Below, one piece after another: positions 24,914-34,500 of a stretch of 37,520 bases of DNA; positions within the stretch are counted from its first letter, which is position 1, and every line of letters begins with the position of its first letter. This DNA comes from an uncultured Lachnospiraceae bacterium. GTDB lineage: Bacteria > Bacillota > Clostridia > Lachnospirales > Lachnospiraceae. The stretch is from assembly GCA_947564645.1 (NCBI GenBank), contig CANOCU010000035.1, positions 1-37,520 of the forward strand, read 5' to 3'. The notes beneath the pieces are model-generated. The model searched no databases, was not told where the DNA came from, and saw only the letters and a program-made list of their open reading frames with translations. Both the position numbers and the translations under genes were made by a program.

Positions 24914-25144
24914 ATGAAAACAGTACAGATCTCTTTAAATTCGATTGATAAGGTTAAATCTTTTGTAAATGATATTACAAAGTTTGATTACGATTTCGAT
25001 TTGGTATCCGGCAGATACGTTATTGACGCCAAGTCCATCATGGGCATCTTCAGTCTGGACCTTTCCAAGCCGATCGACTTAAACATTCATGCCGAAGACG
25101 CGATCGAAGAAGTTCTGGCCGTCTTAAAGCCGTACATCATTTAA
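24914..25144 (+). CDS. HPr-family protein lacking the active-site histidine
   Basis: A 76-residue protein with the HPr size and fold. The C-terminal half keeps the family block KSIMGIFSLDLSKP, including the serine corresponding to HPr Ser46. The phosphorylation site is gone: the usual HARPA segment is replaced by SIDKVKSFV with no histidine, so it cannot pass phosphate from enzyme I to PTS permeases. A Crh-like regulatory role is conceivable but not shown. AAAGGAGGT lies 9 nt before ATG, promoter and terminator are strong, and the gene is monocistronic, so it is probably highly expressed. Confidence 0.85.
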   Translation: MKTVQISLNSIDKVKSFVNDITKFDYDFDLVSGRYVIDAKSIMGIFSLDLSKPIDLNIHAEDAIEEVLAVLKPYII

Positions 25145-25166
25145 TAACGCTTATCATCAGGACTAT

Positions 25167-25195
25167 GGAATCACCCTTACAGGTGATTCCTTTTT
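25167..25195 (+). terminator. Intrinsic terminator after the HPr-like gene
   Basis: GGAATCACC and GGTGATTCC form a perfect 9-bp stem with a 6-nt loop, followed by five T. It also separates this gene from the convergent thiI end at 25209. Confidence 0.9.
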
Positions 25196-25208
25196 GGTTT
25201 GCGGCTTA

Positions 25209-26387
25209 CTATCTGACTATAATCAGCTCTTTTGTATCAAGCGCAGTCTGCACCAGTTCCCCGATCTTTTCCTCCAGGTTCTGTTCGTGTCTTCTGATGA
25301 TCTTCAGATTAGGCTTCGTCACCGGATGCCTGGCCACGAAAATAGTGCAGCAATCCTCATAAGGCTGGATAGACGTCTCATACGTATCGATCTTTTCGGA
25401 AATATCCACGATCTCCATCTTATCAAAACCGATCAACGGCCTGTAGACCGGCAATTCACACACTTCGTCGGTCGCCATCAGGCTATGCATCGTCTGGGAT
25501 GCCACCTGCCCGATACTCTCCCCCGTGATCAGTCCCAGACAATCCGTATCCCTGGCGATCCTTTCCGCGATCCGCATCATATAACGGCGCATGATGATCG
25601 TCAGCTCGTCATGAGGACACTTGTCATAGATATACATCTGTATCTCTGTAAAATTAATGACATGCAGATAGACCGGTCCCGTATAGGCAGCCACCCTGGC
25701 AGCCAGATCCACCACCTTCTGCTTCGCCCGCTCACTGGTATAGGGCGGCGCATGAAAATACACCGCATCGATCTTGACACCGCGCTTCGCGATCATCCAG
25801 CCGGCCACCGGCGAATCGATTCCGCCTGACAGAAGCAGCATGGCCTTACCGCCCGTTCCTACCGGCATACCGCCCGGCCCCGGAATGACCTTCGAATAGA
25901 GATAGACCTTGTCCCGTATCTCCACATTCAGCAGTATATCCGGTTTGTGCACGTCAACATGCATCTGTGGATAAGCATCCAGGATCACACCGCCCAGTTC
26001 CATATTGATCTCCATGGAATTGAGAGGATAGTTCTTTCTGGCCCGTCTGGCCGCAACCTTAAAGCTCCGGTTCTTATCCGGATAGACCGCGTCAATATAA
26101 CTTACGACCGTTTCCTTTAGCTTCTCGAATCCCTCGTCCTCCACATAGATCATCGGACAGATACCCGATATGCCAAACACCTTCTGCAGATGTTCCACCG
26201 TCTCCTCATAATCAAACTCCGAGACCGCATCGACATAGATCCGTCCGTCAGTCTTGCGCACGGCAAATTCGCCCTCGCACTTTTTCAGCGCATATCTGAT
26301 CTGCTGCACCAGCGCATTCTCAAACAGATACCTGTTCTTTCCTTTTACTCCGATTTCAGCATATTTTATCAAAAAAGCCGTAAACAT
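25209..26387 (-). CDS. thiI: tRNA 4-thiouridine synthase ThiI
   Basis: Start chosen at ATG 26387 (MFTAFLIKYAEIGVKG), where family similarity begins. The 392-residue protein has a ferredoxin-like N-terminal part, a THUMP domain (about residues 60-165), and the PP-loop ATP-binding motif LLLSGGIDSPVAGW near 180. There is no C-terminal rhodanese domain, as usual in Firmicutes, where a dedicated cysteine desulfurase hands sulfur directly to ThiI. That partner is the next gene upstream. The product thiolates U8 of tRNA. Confidence 0.94.
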   Translation of the reverse strand: MFTAFLIKYAEIGVKGKNRYLFENALVQQIRYALKKCEGEFAVRKTDGRIYVDAVSEFDYEETVEHLQKVFGISGICPMIYVEDEGFEKLKETVVSYIDAVYPDKNRSFKVAARRARKNYPLNSMEINMELGGVILDAYPQMHVDVHKPDILLNVEIRDKVYLYSKVIPGPGGMPVGTGGKAMLLLSGGIDSPVAGWMIAKRGVKIDAVYFHAPPYTSERAKQKVVDLAARVAAYTGPVYLHVINFTEIQMYIYDKCPHDELTIIMRRYMMRIAERIARDTDCLGLITGESIGQVASQTMHSLMATDEVCELPVYRPLIGFDKMEIVDISEKIDTYETSIQPYEDCCTIFVARHPVTKPNLKIIRRHEQNLEEKIGELVQTALDTKELIIVR

Positions 26388-26507
26388 TCTCTTTCCCCGT
26401 CCCTTTCTCATCATCCCACAGCCTGTCCCAAACAAGTCAAATGCTCAGGAAACGCCATAATCTTCTCTTATAACGTTTCCTTCGCATCCTGCATCCGGGA
26501 AGACTGC

Positions 26508-27662
26508 TCAATGCTTGGAATATTTCCTCAGCATCGGGACCATCTCTTCCAAAGCCTGTATCGTATAACGAATCTCCTCCTGCGTCGTAAAGACGGAAAG
26601 GCTGAAACGGATCGTAGAGCCAAGCAGATCCCGTTCCGCTCCGATCGCTTTCAGGGTATCCGATATCTGCGGTTTATTGGAAGAGCAGGCGCTCCCTGCC
26701 GATACATATATCTCCTTATCTTCCAAGGCATGCAGCAAAACCTCGCTGCGCACGCCACGCACGGAAAGGCTGACGATATGCGGCGCTCCCTCCCGGTCCG
26801 GGCACCCGTTGACCCTGACGTCTTCGATACGGCTGACACCCTCGATCAACATCCTGCGCAGTTCGTACATTCTGTCCACGTCCCGGTCAAGATCCGCATA
26901 CACCATCTCGGCCGCCCTGGCAAGTCCTGCGATTCCAGGCACATTTTCCGTCCCGGAACGCATCCCCTTCTGCTGTCCGCCGCCGTACAGAATGGGATTC
27001 ACCCTCGCACCGTCCCTGATATATAAGAATCCGACGCCTTTCGGCCCATGGATCTTATGTGCACTGACAGACAGAAGATCTATATTCATCCTGGACGGAT
27101 AGATCCTGAACTTACCAAATCCCTGCACGGCATCTACATGGAACAGCGTCTGCGCATTGCACCGTTTGATCAGCTCACCGGCCTCTGCTATGGGCTGTAC
27201 ACTGCCGATCTCATTATTGACATGCATGATCGATACCAGGATCGTATCCTGCCTGATCGCACGTTCCAGGTCATCCAGCGAGATCCTGCCCTGGCGGTCC
27301 ACCGGAAGATAAGTGACCTCAAATCCCTGTTTCTCCAGGTAAGCCATCGTCTGCAGGACGGCCGGATGCTCCATTCTCGTGGTGATCAGATGCCTGCCCC
27401 TCCTGTAATGAGCCATCGCCGTTCCGATCAGGGCTATATTGTCGGATTCCGTGCCTCCAGATGTAAAAAGGATCTCTTTCTCATTTACCTTCATCAGACC
27501 TGACAGTGTCTGCCTGGCGTATCTTAAGTATTGTTCCGCTTCCACACCTTTGTGATGCAGACTGGACGGATTGCCGTAATCCTTACACATGACTTTGTAT
27601 ACTAATTCCGCAACTTCATCATAGCATCTGGTCGTCGCGGAATTATCCAAATACACTTCCAT
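26508..27662 (-). CDS. Cysteine desulfurase (NifS/IscS-like), ThiI partner
   Basis: ATG 27662 is preferred (AAGGA 9 nt upstream); ATG 27671 is too close to the site. A 384-residue PLP enzyme: MEVYLDNSATT start, TSGGTESDN, the PLP lysine in SAHKIHGPKGVGFLY (about residue 200), and the catalytic cysteine in SAGSACSS (about 325). It takes sulfur from cysteine as an enzyme-bound persulfide. The pairing with thiI 120 nt downstream is the arrangement of NifZ-ThiI in Bacillus, so sulfur for 4-thiouridine is the likely use. Confidence 0.93.
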   Translation of the reverse strand: MEVYLDNSATTRCYDEVAELVYKVMCKDYGNPSSLHHKGVEAEQYLRYARQTLSGLMKVNEKEILFTSGGTESDNIALIGTAMAHYRRGRHLITTRMEHPAVLQTMAYLEKQGFEVTYLPVDRQGRISLDDLERAIRQDTILVSIMHVNNEIGSVQPIAEAGELIKRCNAQTLFHVDAVQGFGKFRIYPSRMNIDLLSVSAHKIHGPKGVGFLYIRDGARVNPILYGGGQQKGMRSGTENVPGIAGLARAAEMVYADLDRDVDRMYELRRMLIEGVSRIEDVRVNGCPDREGAPHIVSLSVRGVRSEVLLHALEDKEIYVSAGSACSSNKPQISDTLKAIGAERDLLGSTIRFSLSVFTTQEEIRYTIQALEEMVPMLRKYSKH

Positions 27663-27713
27663 TTCTGTCATTCCTTTCTCTAAATTGCTGTGTTTTTCCT
27701 ATCTTATCATATG

Positions 27714-28457
27714 TTAACAGGATTCCAGGTGATACATCAGCCACGACAACACCGTCAGACCCGCCGTCTCCGTCCGCAGAATGCGCTTGCCCAGAGTTAT
27801 CGGTTCGATCCCGGCTTCCATCGCCATCTGCACTTCACTTAATTCAAATCCACCCTCCGGTCCGATAAAGACCGCAATATCCTTTCCCGGACCCACGGCT
27901 CCTATCACCTCCCGCGTATGCCCCATATCTTCCGCCATCTCATAGGGAATCAGTCTGATATCCATCGTCCCGGCATACGCGACAGCCTCTCTCATACTCA
28001 TAACAGGATGTATATTCGGGATCACGCCCCGTTTGCTCTGCTTAGCCGCCGCTTCCGCAATCCCCTGCCATCTGCCGGTCTTTGCCGCCGCTTTCTTATC
28101 ATCCAGTCTTACCACACAGCGTCTGGCCGCTACCGGTATCACCTCATATACTCCCAGTTCTACCGCCTTCTGTACGATCAGCTCCATCTTGTCCGCCTTC
28201 GGCAGTCCCTGAAACAGGAAGATCCTCGATGGCAGCTCCACACCGTCTTCTTTCACAAACCGCAGGGTACAGACCACTTCATCGTTCGTAAAGCGCTCTA
28301 TCCCGCAGCGGTATTCCCTGCCGTCAATGCCGTTGCTGACTGCAATCTCTTCTCCCGGCCGCATACGCAGTACATTTCGTATATGGTTAACGTCAGCGCC
28401 TGTGATGACCACTTCATTCCCTCGTATCTGCTCCGGTTCCACAAAAAACTGATACAT
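27714..28457 (-). CDS. rsmE: 16S rRNA (uracil(1498)-N3)-methyltransferase
   Basis: A 247-residue SPOUT-class methyltransferase with an N-terminal PUA-like part (ITGADVNHIRNVLRMRPGEE) and C-terminal knot motifs (KADKMELIVQKAVELGVYEV; FIGPEGGF; LGKRILRTETAGL). It methylates U1498 in the decoding region of 16S rRNA. GGAGGGAG precedes ATG 28457. It follows prmA and vanZ; prmA-rsmE linkage is common in Firmicutes. Confidence 0.95.
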   Translation of the reverse strand: MYQFFVEPEQIRGNEVVITGADVNHIRNVLRMRPGEEIAVSNGIDGREYRCGIERFTNDEVVCTLRFVKEDGVELPSRIFLFQGLPKADKMELIVQKAVELGVYEVIPVAARRCVVRLDDKKAAAKTGRWQGIAEAAAKQSKRGVIPNIHPVMSMREAVAYAGTMDIRLIPYEMAEDMGHTREVIGAVGPGKDIAVFIGPEGGFELSEVQMAMEAGIEPITLGKRILRTETAGLTVLSWLMYHLESC

Positions 28458-28468
28458 ACTCCCTCCGT

Positions 28469-28969
28469 TTATGTTTTCTTCCTTCTCATCCGTCTGAATG
28501 CTTCCTGCAGCAACAGGAAAAGTGCCAGACCAAGCAGCGCACCCATGCCATCTACAGCCACGTCGCTGATCTGCCCGGCGCGGCCTTCCACAAACAACTG
28601 ATGAAACTCGTCACTGCAGGCATACAGTATGGTCGCAGCGACTGCCAGACCATATCGGCGCAGGCGGGTCAGCTGCCATCTGCAGAGCCAGATGTACAGC
28701 AAAACAGCCAGAATGGCAAATTCCGTCATGTGTGCCGCTTTCCTGATAAAAAATTCTATCGCATATGCTATCTCGTACAGGCGTTCTTCACTTAAATGTA
28801 ACCGGAACAGCCATCCTGCGGTTCCAACGATCCGGTCACTGAATCCCTCACTGACCACACTGGATTCTTCGTTATTTTGCGCAGAAAAAATAAAAATGAC
28901 TCCCATCCAGATAACCGCCAGAATACCGGCAATATTACTTCTGATCCGCAGCATCTTATTCTCATTCAT
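28469..28969 (-). CDS. VanZ-family membrane protein
   Basis: ATG 28969 is preferred (AGGGA 7 nt upstream); the frame also offers ATG 28990. About 166 residues with four membrane segments: an N-terminal helix (IAGILAVIWMGVIFIFSAQN), KAAHMTEFAILAVLLYIWLC, LAVAATILYACSDEFHQLFV and GALLGLALFLLL. The FIRKAAHMTEFA and SDEFHQ motifs are typical of VanZ. VanZ gives low-level teicoplanin resistance in enterococci, but most chromosomal relatives have no proven role. It lies between prmA and rsmE, ending 11 nt before rsmE. Confidence 0.88.
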   Translation of the reverse strand: MNENKMLRIRSNIAGILAVIWMGVIFIFSAQNNEESSVVSEGFSDRIVGTAGWLFRLHLSEERLYEIAYAIEFFIRKAAHMTEFAILAVLLYIWLCRWQLTRLRRYGLAVAATILYACSDEFHQLFVEGRAGQISDVAVDGMGALLGLALFLLLQEAFRRMRRKKT

Positions 28970-29026
28970 ATCAATATCCCTGTACGGCATAAAGCCGTCC
29001 CGTTATTCTCTTAATGCTACGTTTTC

Positions 29027-30016
29027 TTACCAGGGTCTGCGGGCCGTCACCGATACCCACTCCCCCTGATACGTGACTTCCAGGATCTCCAGGCCTGCCT
29101 CTTCCACGGCTTCCCTGACTGCCTGCTCCTTCGTGTCGATAATGCCGGAAGTAATGTAAATACCGCCCTTCTTCATCTGATGGACGACAACAGGCGTAAG
29201 AGGAACCAGAACATCCGCCAGAATATTAGCCACTACGATGTCATAACATTCATATCCCACCTCATCCTGTACGGCTTTCTCCGTAATGATATTACCGATC
29301 ATCATCCGAAAGGAATCCCGGGTGATACCATTCGCTTCCATATTCTGGGCCACTGCCTCCACCGCACAGGGATCCAGATCCGTACCCGTCGCATGTTTCG
29401 CCCCATACATCAGTGCCAGGATTGCCAGAATACCGCTGCCTGTCCCCACATCAAGCAGGTTTGTCTCAGAGGTCAGATACTTTTTGATCTGTCGGATACA
29501 AAGCTGTGTCGTCTCATGCATCCCGGTACCAAACGCTGTTCCCGGATCGATATGCAGTATTTTCTTCCCCCGGTCTTCTTCCCGCACTTCCTCCCAGGAA
29601 GGAATGACCAGAAGATCGTCTATATAGAACTGATGAAAATATTGCTTCCAATTATTGATCCAGTCAATATCCTCCGTTTCCGACACGGTAACGGACCCCT
29701 CTCCGATCTCCATAAAGAAGCGCAGTCCGGCAAGCTCCTCCTCGATCTGTCTGACAACCGTCTCGCTGTCCGTCGGCATACCGTTGATCTCCAGACTGCC
29801 GTCCTCCTTCTGCTCCACAAAGAAGCTCAGATAAGCAATGCCGTCATCTTCCGGTCCCTCCGGCAGAATGTCCACAAACATCTGCTCTTTCTCCAACGCT
29901 GTCAGGGGAACCTTATCCTCGATCTGTGCCCCTTCCAGACCGATCTCATAGAGAGTGCTGATTATGATATCCTCCGCATCCGTGACCGTTTTGATCCTGA
30001 ACTTCGTCCATTTCAT
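29027..30016 (-). CDS. prmA: Ribosomal protein L11 methyltransferase
   Basis: ATG 30016 has GGAGG at good distance, and similarity begins at MKWTKFRIKTVTDAEDIIIS; the open frame upstream is leader. The 329-residue protein has the N-terminal substrate domain and a Rossmann methyltransferase domain with HIDPGTAFGTGMHETTQLCI, LLDVGTGSGILAILALMYGA and VVANILADVLVPL. PrmA trimethylates lysines and the N-terminus of L11. Leads prmA-vanZ-rsmE and possibly the desulfurase-thiI pair. Confidence 0.94.
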   Translation of the reverse strand: MKWTKFRIKTVTDAEDIIISTLYEIGLEGAQIEDKVPLTALEKEQMFVDILPEGPEDDGIAYLSFFVEQKEDGSLEINGMPTDSETVVRQIEEELAGLRFFMEIGEGSVTVSETEDIDWINNWKQYFHQFYIDDLLVIPSWEEVREEDRGKKILHIDPGTAFGTGMHETTQLCIRQIKKYLTSETNLLDVGTGSGILAILALMYGAKHATGTDLDPCAVEAVAQNMEANGITRDSFRMMIGNIITEKAVQDEVGYECYDIVVANILADVLVPLTPVVVHQMKKGGIYITSGIIDTKEQAVREAVEEAGLEILEVTYQGEWVSVTARRPW

Positions 30017-30049
30017 GCAAAAACCTCCAATCCTGCCGCCAATATTTTC

Positions 30050-30078
30050 ATTATACCCGAAAACCCATGCAGTGTACA
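30050..30078 (-). promoter_or_regulatory. Promoter of prmA
   Basis: On the minus strand TGTACA (30078-30073), 17-nt spacer ending TTTTCGGG, TATAAT (30055-30050). The same TTTTCGGG-TATAAT block occurs in the promoter of the DUF3048 gene. Confidence 0.65.
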
Positions 30079-30156
30079 CTCGAAAATAATACAGCATCTG
30101 TACCGAAATACTTCCGGTCAGATGCCGCATTCTTTACGCTGTTATCAGGACCCTGC

Positions 30157-31392
30157 TCAACCTACAGAAGGCATATCCGGCGTCGTCAGACTCTCGTCAT
30201 CCTTGCCATATTCCACGAACTCGCCGTATTCCTGCCAGATATTACAGATCCAGGTCTTCCCTTGGTTAAAAATGATCTCCTCGCCGCTTTCATCGTAAAA
30301 CTTAGCCGGCGTAAAGTCACCGTCATAGCGCTTCCACGTACCCTTGATCGCTTTCCCGCCTGTAAAGACAATAGCGTCTCCTTCTCCATGTACCCCAAAG
30401 GCCAGATAGTCATGATCGTCTCTCACTTCTCCGTGACAGTACTGGAAAACCACATTGCTGAAAGCAAGCTGCTCGCCGGTAAGCTCATCGATCTGCTTCT
30501 TGCCATCCTGGTATCGATAATACAGATGGTCGTCTTCATGATATTCAAAATACGGATGATAGGAGCCATAGCCGCCGGAATTATTGCCGGATTTTCCGCC
30601 CGGATATACCATAACGGCATCTTCCTTGTCCGCATAATCCGCAAACACATCATCCGCCGCAAACAGGAAAGGCGGCACATATTTATCATCGTAATCCCAG
30701 TCATAACCCAGCCTGTCCACTGCTTTAAACAATCCGTCAATCATAAGATATCCCGTAAATTCCTTCGCATAGCCCGGACGCGAGACCCTGCCGAACGCCT
30801 CATCTGCAGGATTATGGATGCCGATCACCGCCGCACTGACATTATAATATTCCGGTCTGTTGATCAGCTCTTCCACATAAGGAACTGCCAGTCCCCAGTT
30901 GCAGTAGATCGCCTCATACCCCATAGCCGTATATACATAATAATCACGGCTGCTCCTGACAGGGCCGACTCTTTCCAGATCATCAAAATCTTCGAGCACC
31001 GCCATCAGTCTGGTAATACGTCCCTCTACCGGCGCTTCGTAGATGATTCCCGCTCTCGACAATCCGTACTGCGGCATTGCCGGCGCATTGTTGGGAATCA
31101 TGACCGCGATCGGCCTTCTCGTTGCCTGCTTCTCGTCCGTCCACTGGCCTGTGAGATAACTCTGGATCTTACCGTTTTCACTCACACGCTCTCCGATCAC
31201 CGGATAAGCCGTCGCAAGCTCCGGTTCTTCCTCTTCCGGCTCCTCTGTTTCTTCCGGCGATGGCTCTTCCTCCACCACCACTTCATCTACCTCCGGTATC
31301 GGAGCCGGTTCTTCCTCTCTTCCACAGCCGGTAAGCCAAAGCGCCATACACAGCGCCACAGCTCCCGCCAAAGTAATTCTTTTGCGTAACAT
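30157..31392 (-). CDS. DUF3048 domain lipoprotein (YerB-like)
   Basis: ATG 31392 has AGAGGT 5-8 nt upstream; the frame extends to 31551, but that part is leader. The 411-residue protein has a lipoprotein signal with lipobox LTGC at about residue 23, so it is anchored outside the membrane. An acidic Glu/Pro linker follows (about 30-60), then the DUF3048 N domain (RPIAVMIPNNAPAMPQYGLS; AGIIYEAPVEGRITRLMAVL; VGPVRSSRDYYV) and C domain ending in KTWICNIW. YerB-type proteins have no settled function. The gene has its own promoter and ends 140 nt before prmA. Confidence 0.9.
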   Translation of the reverse strand: MLRKRITLAGAVALCMALWLTGCGREEEPAPIPEVDEVVVEEEPSPEETEEPEEEEPELATAYPVIGERVSENGKIQSYLTGQWTDEKQATRRPIAVMIPNNAPAMPQYGLSRAGIIYEAPVEGRITRLMAVLEDFDDLERVGPVRSSRDYYVYTAMGYEAIYCNWGLAVPYVEELINRPEYYNVSAAVIGIHNPADEAFGRVSRPGYAKEFTGYLMIDGLFKAVDRLGYDWDYDDKYVPPFLFAADDVFADYADKEDAVMVYPGGKSGNNSGGYGSYHPYFEYHEDDHLYYRYQDGKKQIDELTGEQLAFSNVVFQYCHGEVRDDHDYLAFGVHGEGDAIVFTGGKAIKGTWKRYDGDFTPAKFYDESGEEIIFNQGKTWICNIWQEYGEFVEYGKDDESLTTPDMPSVG

Positions 31393-31476
31393 TTTTACCT
31401 CTTTTCCACATTTCCCTTCTTTGGTTATGTTTTTCTTATGGTGTTTCTTAATAGTATACAGCCGGAAACGTATTTT

Positions 31477-31505
31477 ATTATACCCGAAAAATGGAAGCAT
31501 GTATA
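31477..31505 (-). promoter_or_regulatory. Promoter of the DUF3048 lipoprotein gene
   Basis: On the minus strand TATACA (31505-31500), 17-nt spacer ending TTTTTCGGG, TATAAT (31482-31477), leaving a leader of about 80 nt. Confidence 0.6.
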
Positions 31506-31550
31506 TTCGGATTTCTTTATTTTTCTTTAATTTTTCCTTATTTTTCTTCA

Positions 31551-34500
31551 CTATTGTACGATACAGCTGTACTTGACCTGCTTGCCGCTTCCGTCCATTG
31601 CCTTGATGGTGATCGTCGCTCTTCCCTTCTTGCCGGCATAGATCGTCACGGGCGCATATATACCATCCGTCTCACTATCCCACAACAGGCTTCCCACCGT
31701 CACGGATACCACCCCCGGATTGGAGGATGAGACCGCAAAAGAGCCTTGCTGCATATCCGACCTTATGTAAGCGTAAGTCATACTTTGGGGTCTCGGAAAG
31801 CGATAGGTTAACTTCGGGCTCCATTCTCCGGTATCCTTTTTCCACACAAAAAGTCTTCCGGTCGGCGCAGCCACAGAGATCCTGTACTGGGCAAATGCCC
31901 CGCTGCCATCCTTCGCCACGGCCCTGACAAGATACTCCCCTTCTATCGCTCCCTCGCTTTTCTTAGTCTTGCCTGCTGCCGTCACTTTACCGGACGCCGA
32001 GATACTCACACCGATCTTCTTAGACCACTCCGCCTTCACCTTATCCTTGGAAGTCGGTTCTATCTTTTCACCCTTCGATGTATACAGTTCCCAGGTCACA
32101 TTTTTGTTGGTCACCTTGCCGTATTCCGTCTCCACCGTCGCTTTCATCTGCAGATTCTTACCCTTGGCCACGCAGCTGTTATTACTGCCTGCAGGCGCTA
32201 TCGTAATACCGGAAACCGGATTGTTCACGGTAACCGCACAGGTCACTTTCTTGCCGGAGCCGTCTGCCGCCATAACGGTGACATTGGTCCTGCCCGTCGC
32301 CCTGCCGGTAGCCGTGATCGTAAGCGTAACGGTATTACCCGCGCGGCTGTGTGTCACCGTGGCGATACCATTGTTGCTGTTAGTCACCGTATAACCCAGA
32401 TCCACGTCACCGGTGCCGGCGATGTTGGCCGTGATCCTTGCACTCGTTGGCGTTGCCGAAGAGTACCGCTTGCGGAAAATGGTAACTTTGCCATATTCCT
32501 TCTTTCCCCATGTGATGCCGGTCACGATTCCCTTTTTCACCGTTATCTTCCTGGCTGCTGTCAGATCGCTGCCGTCCGTCGTAACTGCTTTGACAGTATA
32601 GGCACCGCCAACCGCTTTAGAGGTTGTCGTCAGCTTACCGTTAGTCTCATTGATGCTCACGCCCTGTGCTTTTGCCCATGCGGCATTTGCCTTATCTTTC
32701 GGATCGATCTTCCTGCCGGCGGCATTATACAACTCCCATCTTACTTTCTTAACCGTAACATCTTCCGGTAACAACGCCGCCTTAAACGTCGTGCTCTTTC
32801 CGGCCGCGATCGCGTCGCTGCCCGTTATCTCGATGCCTGTCGCCAGTTGTTTGACCGTAACGGTGACCGTTGCCTTCTTGCCGCTGGAATCGCCGGCAAG
32901 CGCCGTGACCGTCGCCTTGCCTGCTTTGACCGGTGTCACAACACCCCTGTCATTCACGGTTGCAATCGACGTGTTGCTGCTGCTCCACTGGAAATCCGTT
33001 GCCGGTACCGCCGTCTTCTTATCCTTCTCAAAGGCTTCGAAGATCAGTGACAGGTCGGCATTCTTATCCGCCGTATTTACAGGAAGCATCAGATTGACAT
33101 TCTTCGTCTTGAATTTCGCCGAATACACTTTCGTGGTATCGATGACCGTGATCCGATGATCTTCTGCCCGCACACCCCTGGCATCCTGCGCCATGACACG
33201 TACGATATAGGTATTGCCCACCGTCGCTTTACTGGTTGTAGTCACCTTACCGGCGGCCGAGACACTTATCCCCTTTGCTTTCGCCGCATTCGCCGCCGCT
33301 TTGTCTTTCACGGTCGGATCGATCTTCGTCTTCCCGTCGCTCTCATATAATTCCCATCTTACCTTCTTATTGGTCGCATAGTTCGGCAGCACTTCCGCCT
33401 TCAGCTGTATGCTCTTGCCTTTGGCCACCTGATGCAGGCCGGATACGGTGATGCTTGTCACGTAAGGCTTTAAGGTATAGGAAGCGGATTTGACCGCACT
33501 GATCACGCCGCTCTCATTCACCGCGATCGCCTTAACGGTTCCCCTGGCCTTGTCATTGATGACAAACTTGTCCGTATATTCCAACGTATTGGCATCCGGC
33601 TCACCGTTCTTATAGACCGGATTCTTGCCGTTTAGCGTGTAATAGATCGTCGTCCCGCTCTGCGGTCTGGTAATGGTCACCGTCACCGCCTGTGCCGCCG
33701 CCTTATTATCCGGCGTGATCGTGATGGACGGGGCTTTCGGTTTCTCAACCGCCGTGTTTAATTTAAATACTTTCGGCAGGCTTGTGATGCCGGATCCCAT
33801 TCCGGAACCCACACGGACGGTATTGGCCTTCATCAGTTTCTCCAGCGCATCCACTCTGGCCCCGCCGGTCATTCCGCGCACTCCTGCATTCCCTGACAGA
33901 ATGACGGCCGCCTCTCCTGCGGCAACGGGACAGGCCATGGAAGTACCGCTCATCTGCACATAAGTATAGTTTCTGTTTGCACCCTGCCCCGGAAACCAGC
34001 CCGTGGACCAGATTGCCGCGCCCGGCGCACTTAAATCTACCTTATCGCCGAAATTAGAGAAGCTTGCGCGGGTATTGCCTTTGTCTGTGGCCGCAACGCT
34101 GATGACATGGTCATAGCAGGCCGGATAAGAATAGTTTGCCCCGCCATCATTGCCTGCCGCCGCAAAGACAGCCGTTCCGCTGTTATAAGCTTCATTGACC
34201 ACTGTCTGAAACGCTCCGTTATAGCCGACGCCGCCCAGACTCATATTGATAATATCCACTCTGTAAGTCTGATACGCTGCCCTGATCGCTTTCATAACAT
34301 CGGCATCCGTACCGGTTCCGTTCGGCAGCACATTGCCGCTGTACAGTGTGACTTCCGGCGCCACACCGGCCCCGCCGACGCCATTTCCTGCTTTCGCCCC
34401 GATGATACCTGCCACATGGGTACCATGTCCGTTCGCGTCTGTTGTCCCGTTCTCATCAATGGGCGTAACCGTTAACTCCGTATGTCCGCTGTCCACACCG

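Noticed and set aside
29180-31389. Long plus-strand frames (372 and 440 codons) opposite prmA and the DUF3048 gene
   Set aside because: They mirror well-supported genes on the other strand, have arginine/isoleucine-rich shadow composition and no plausible start signals.
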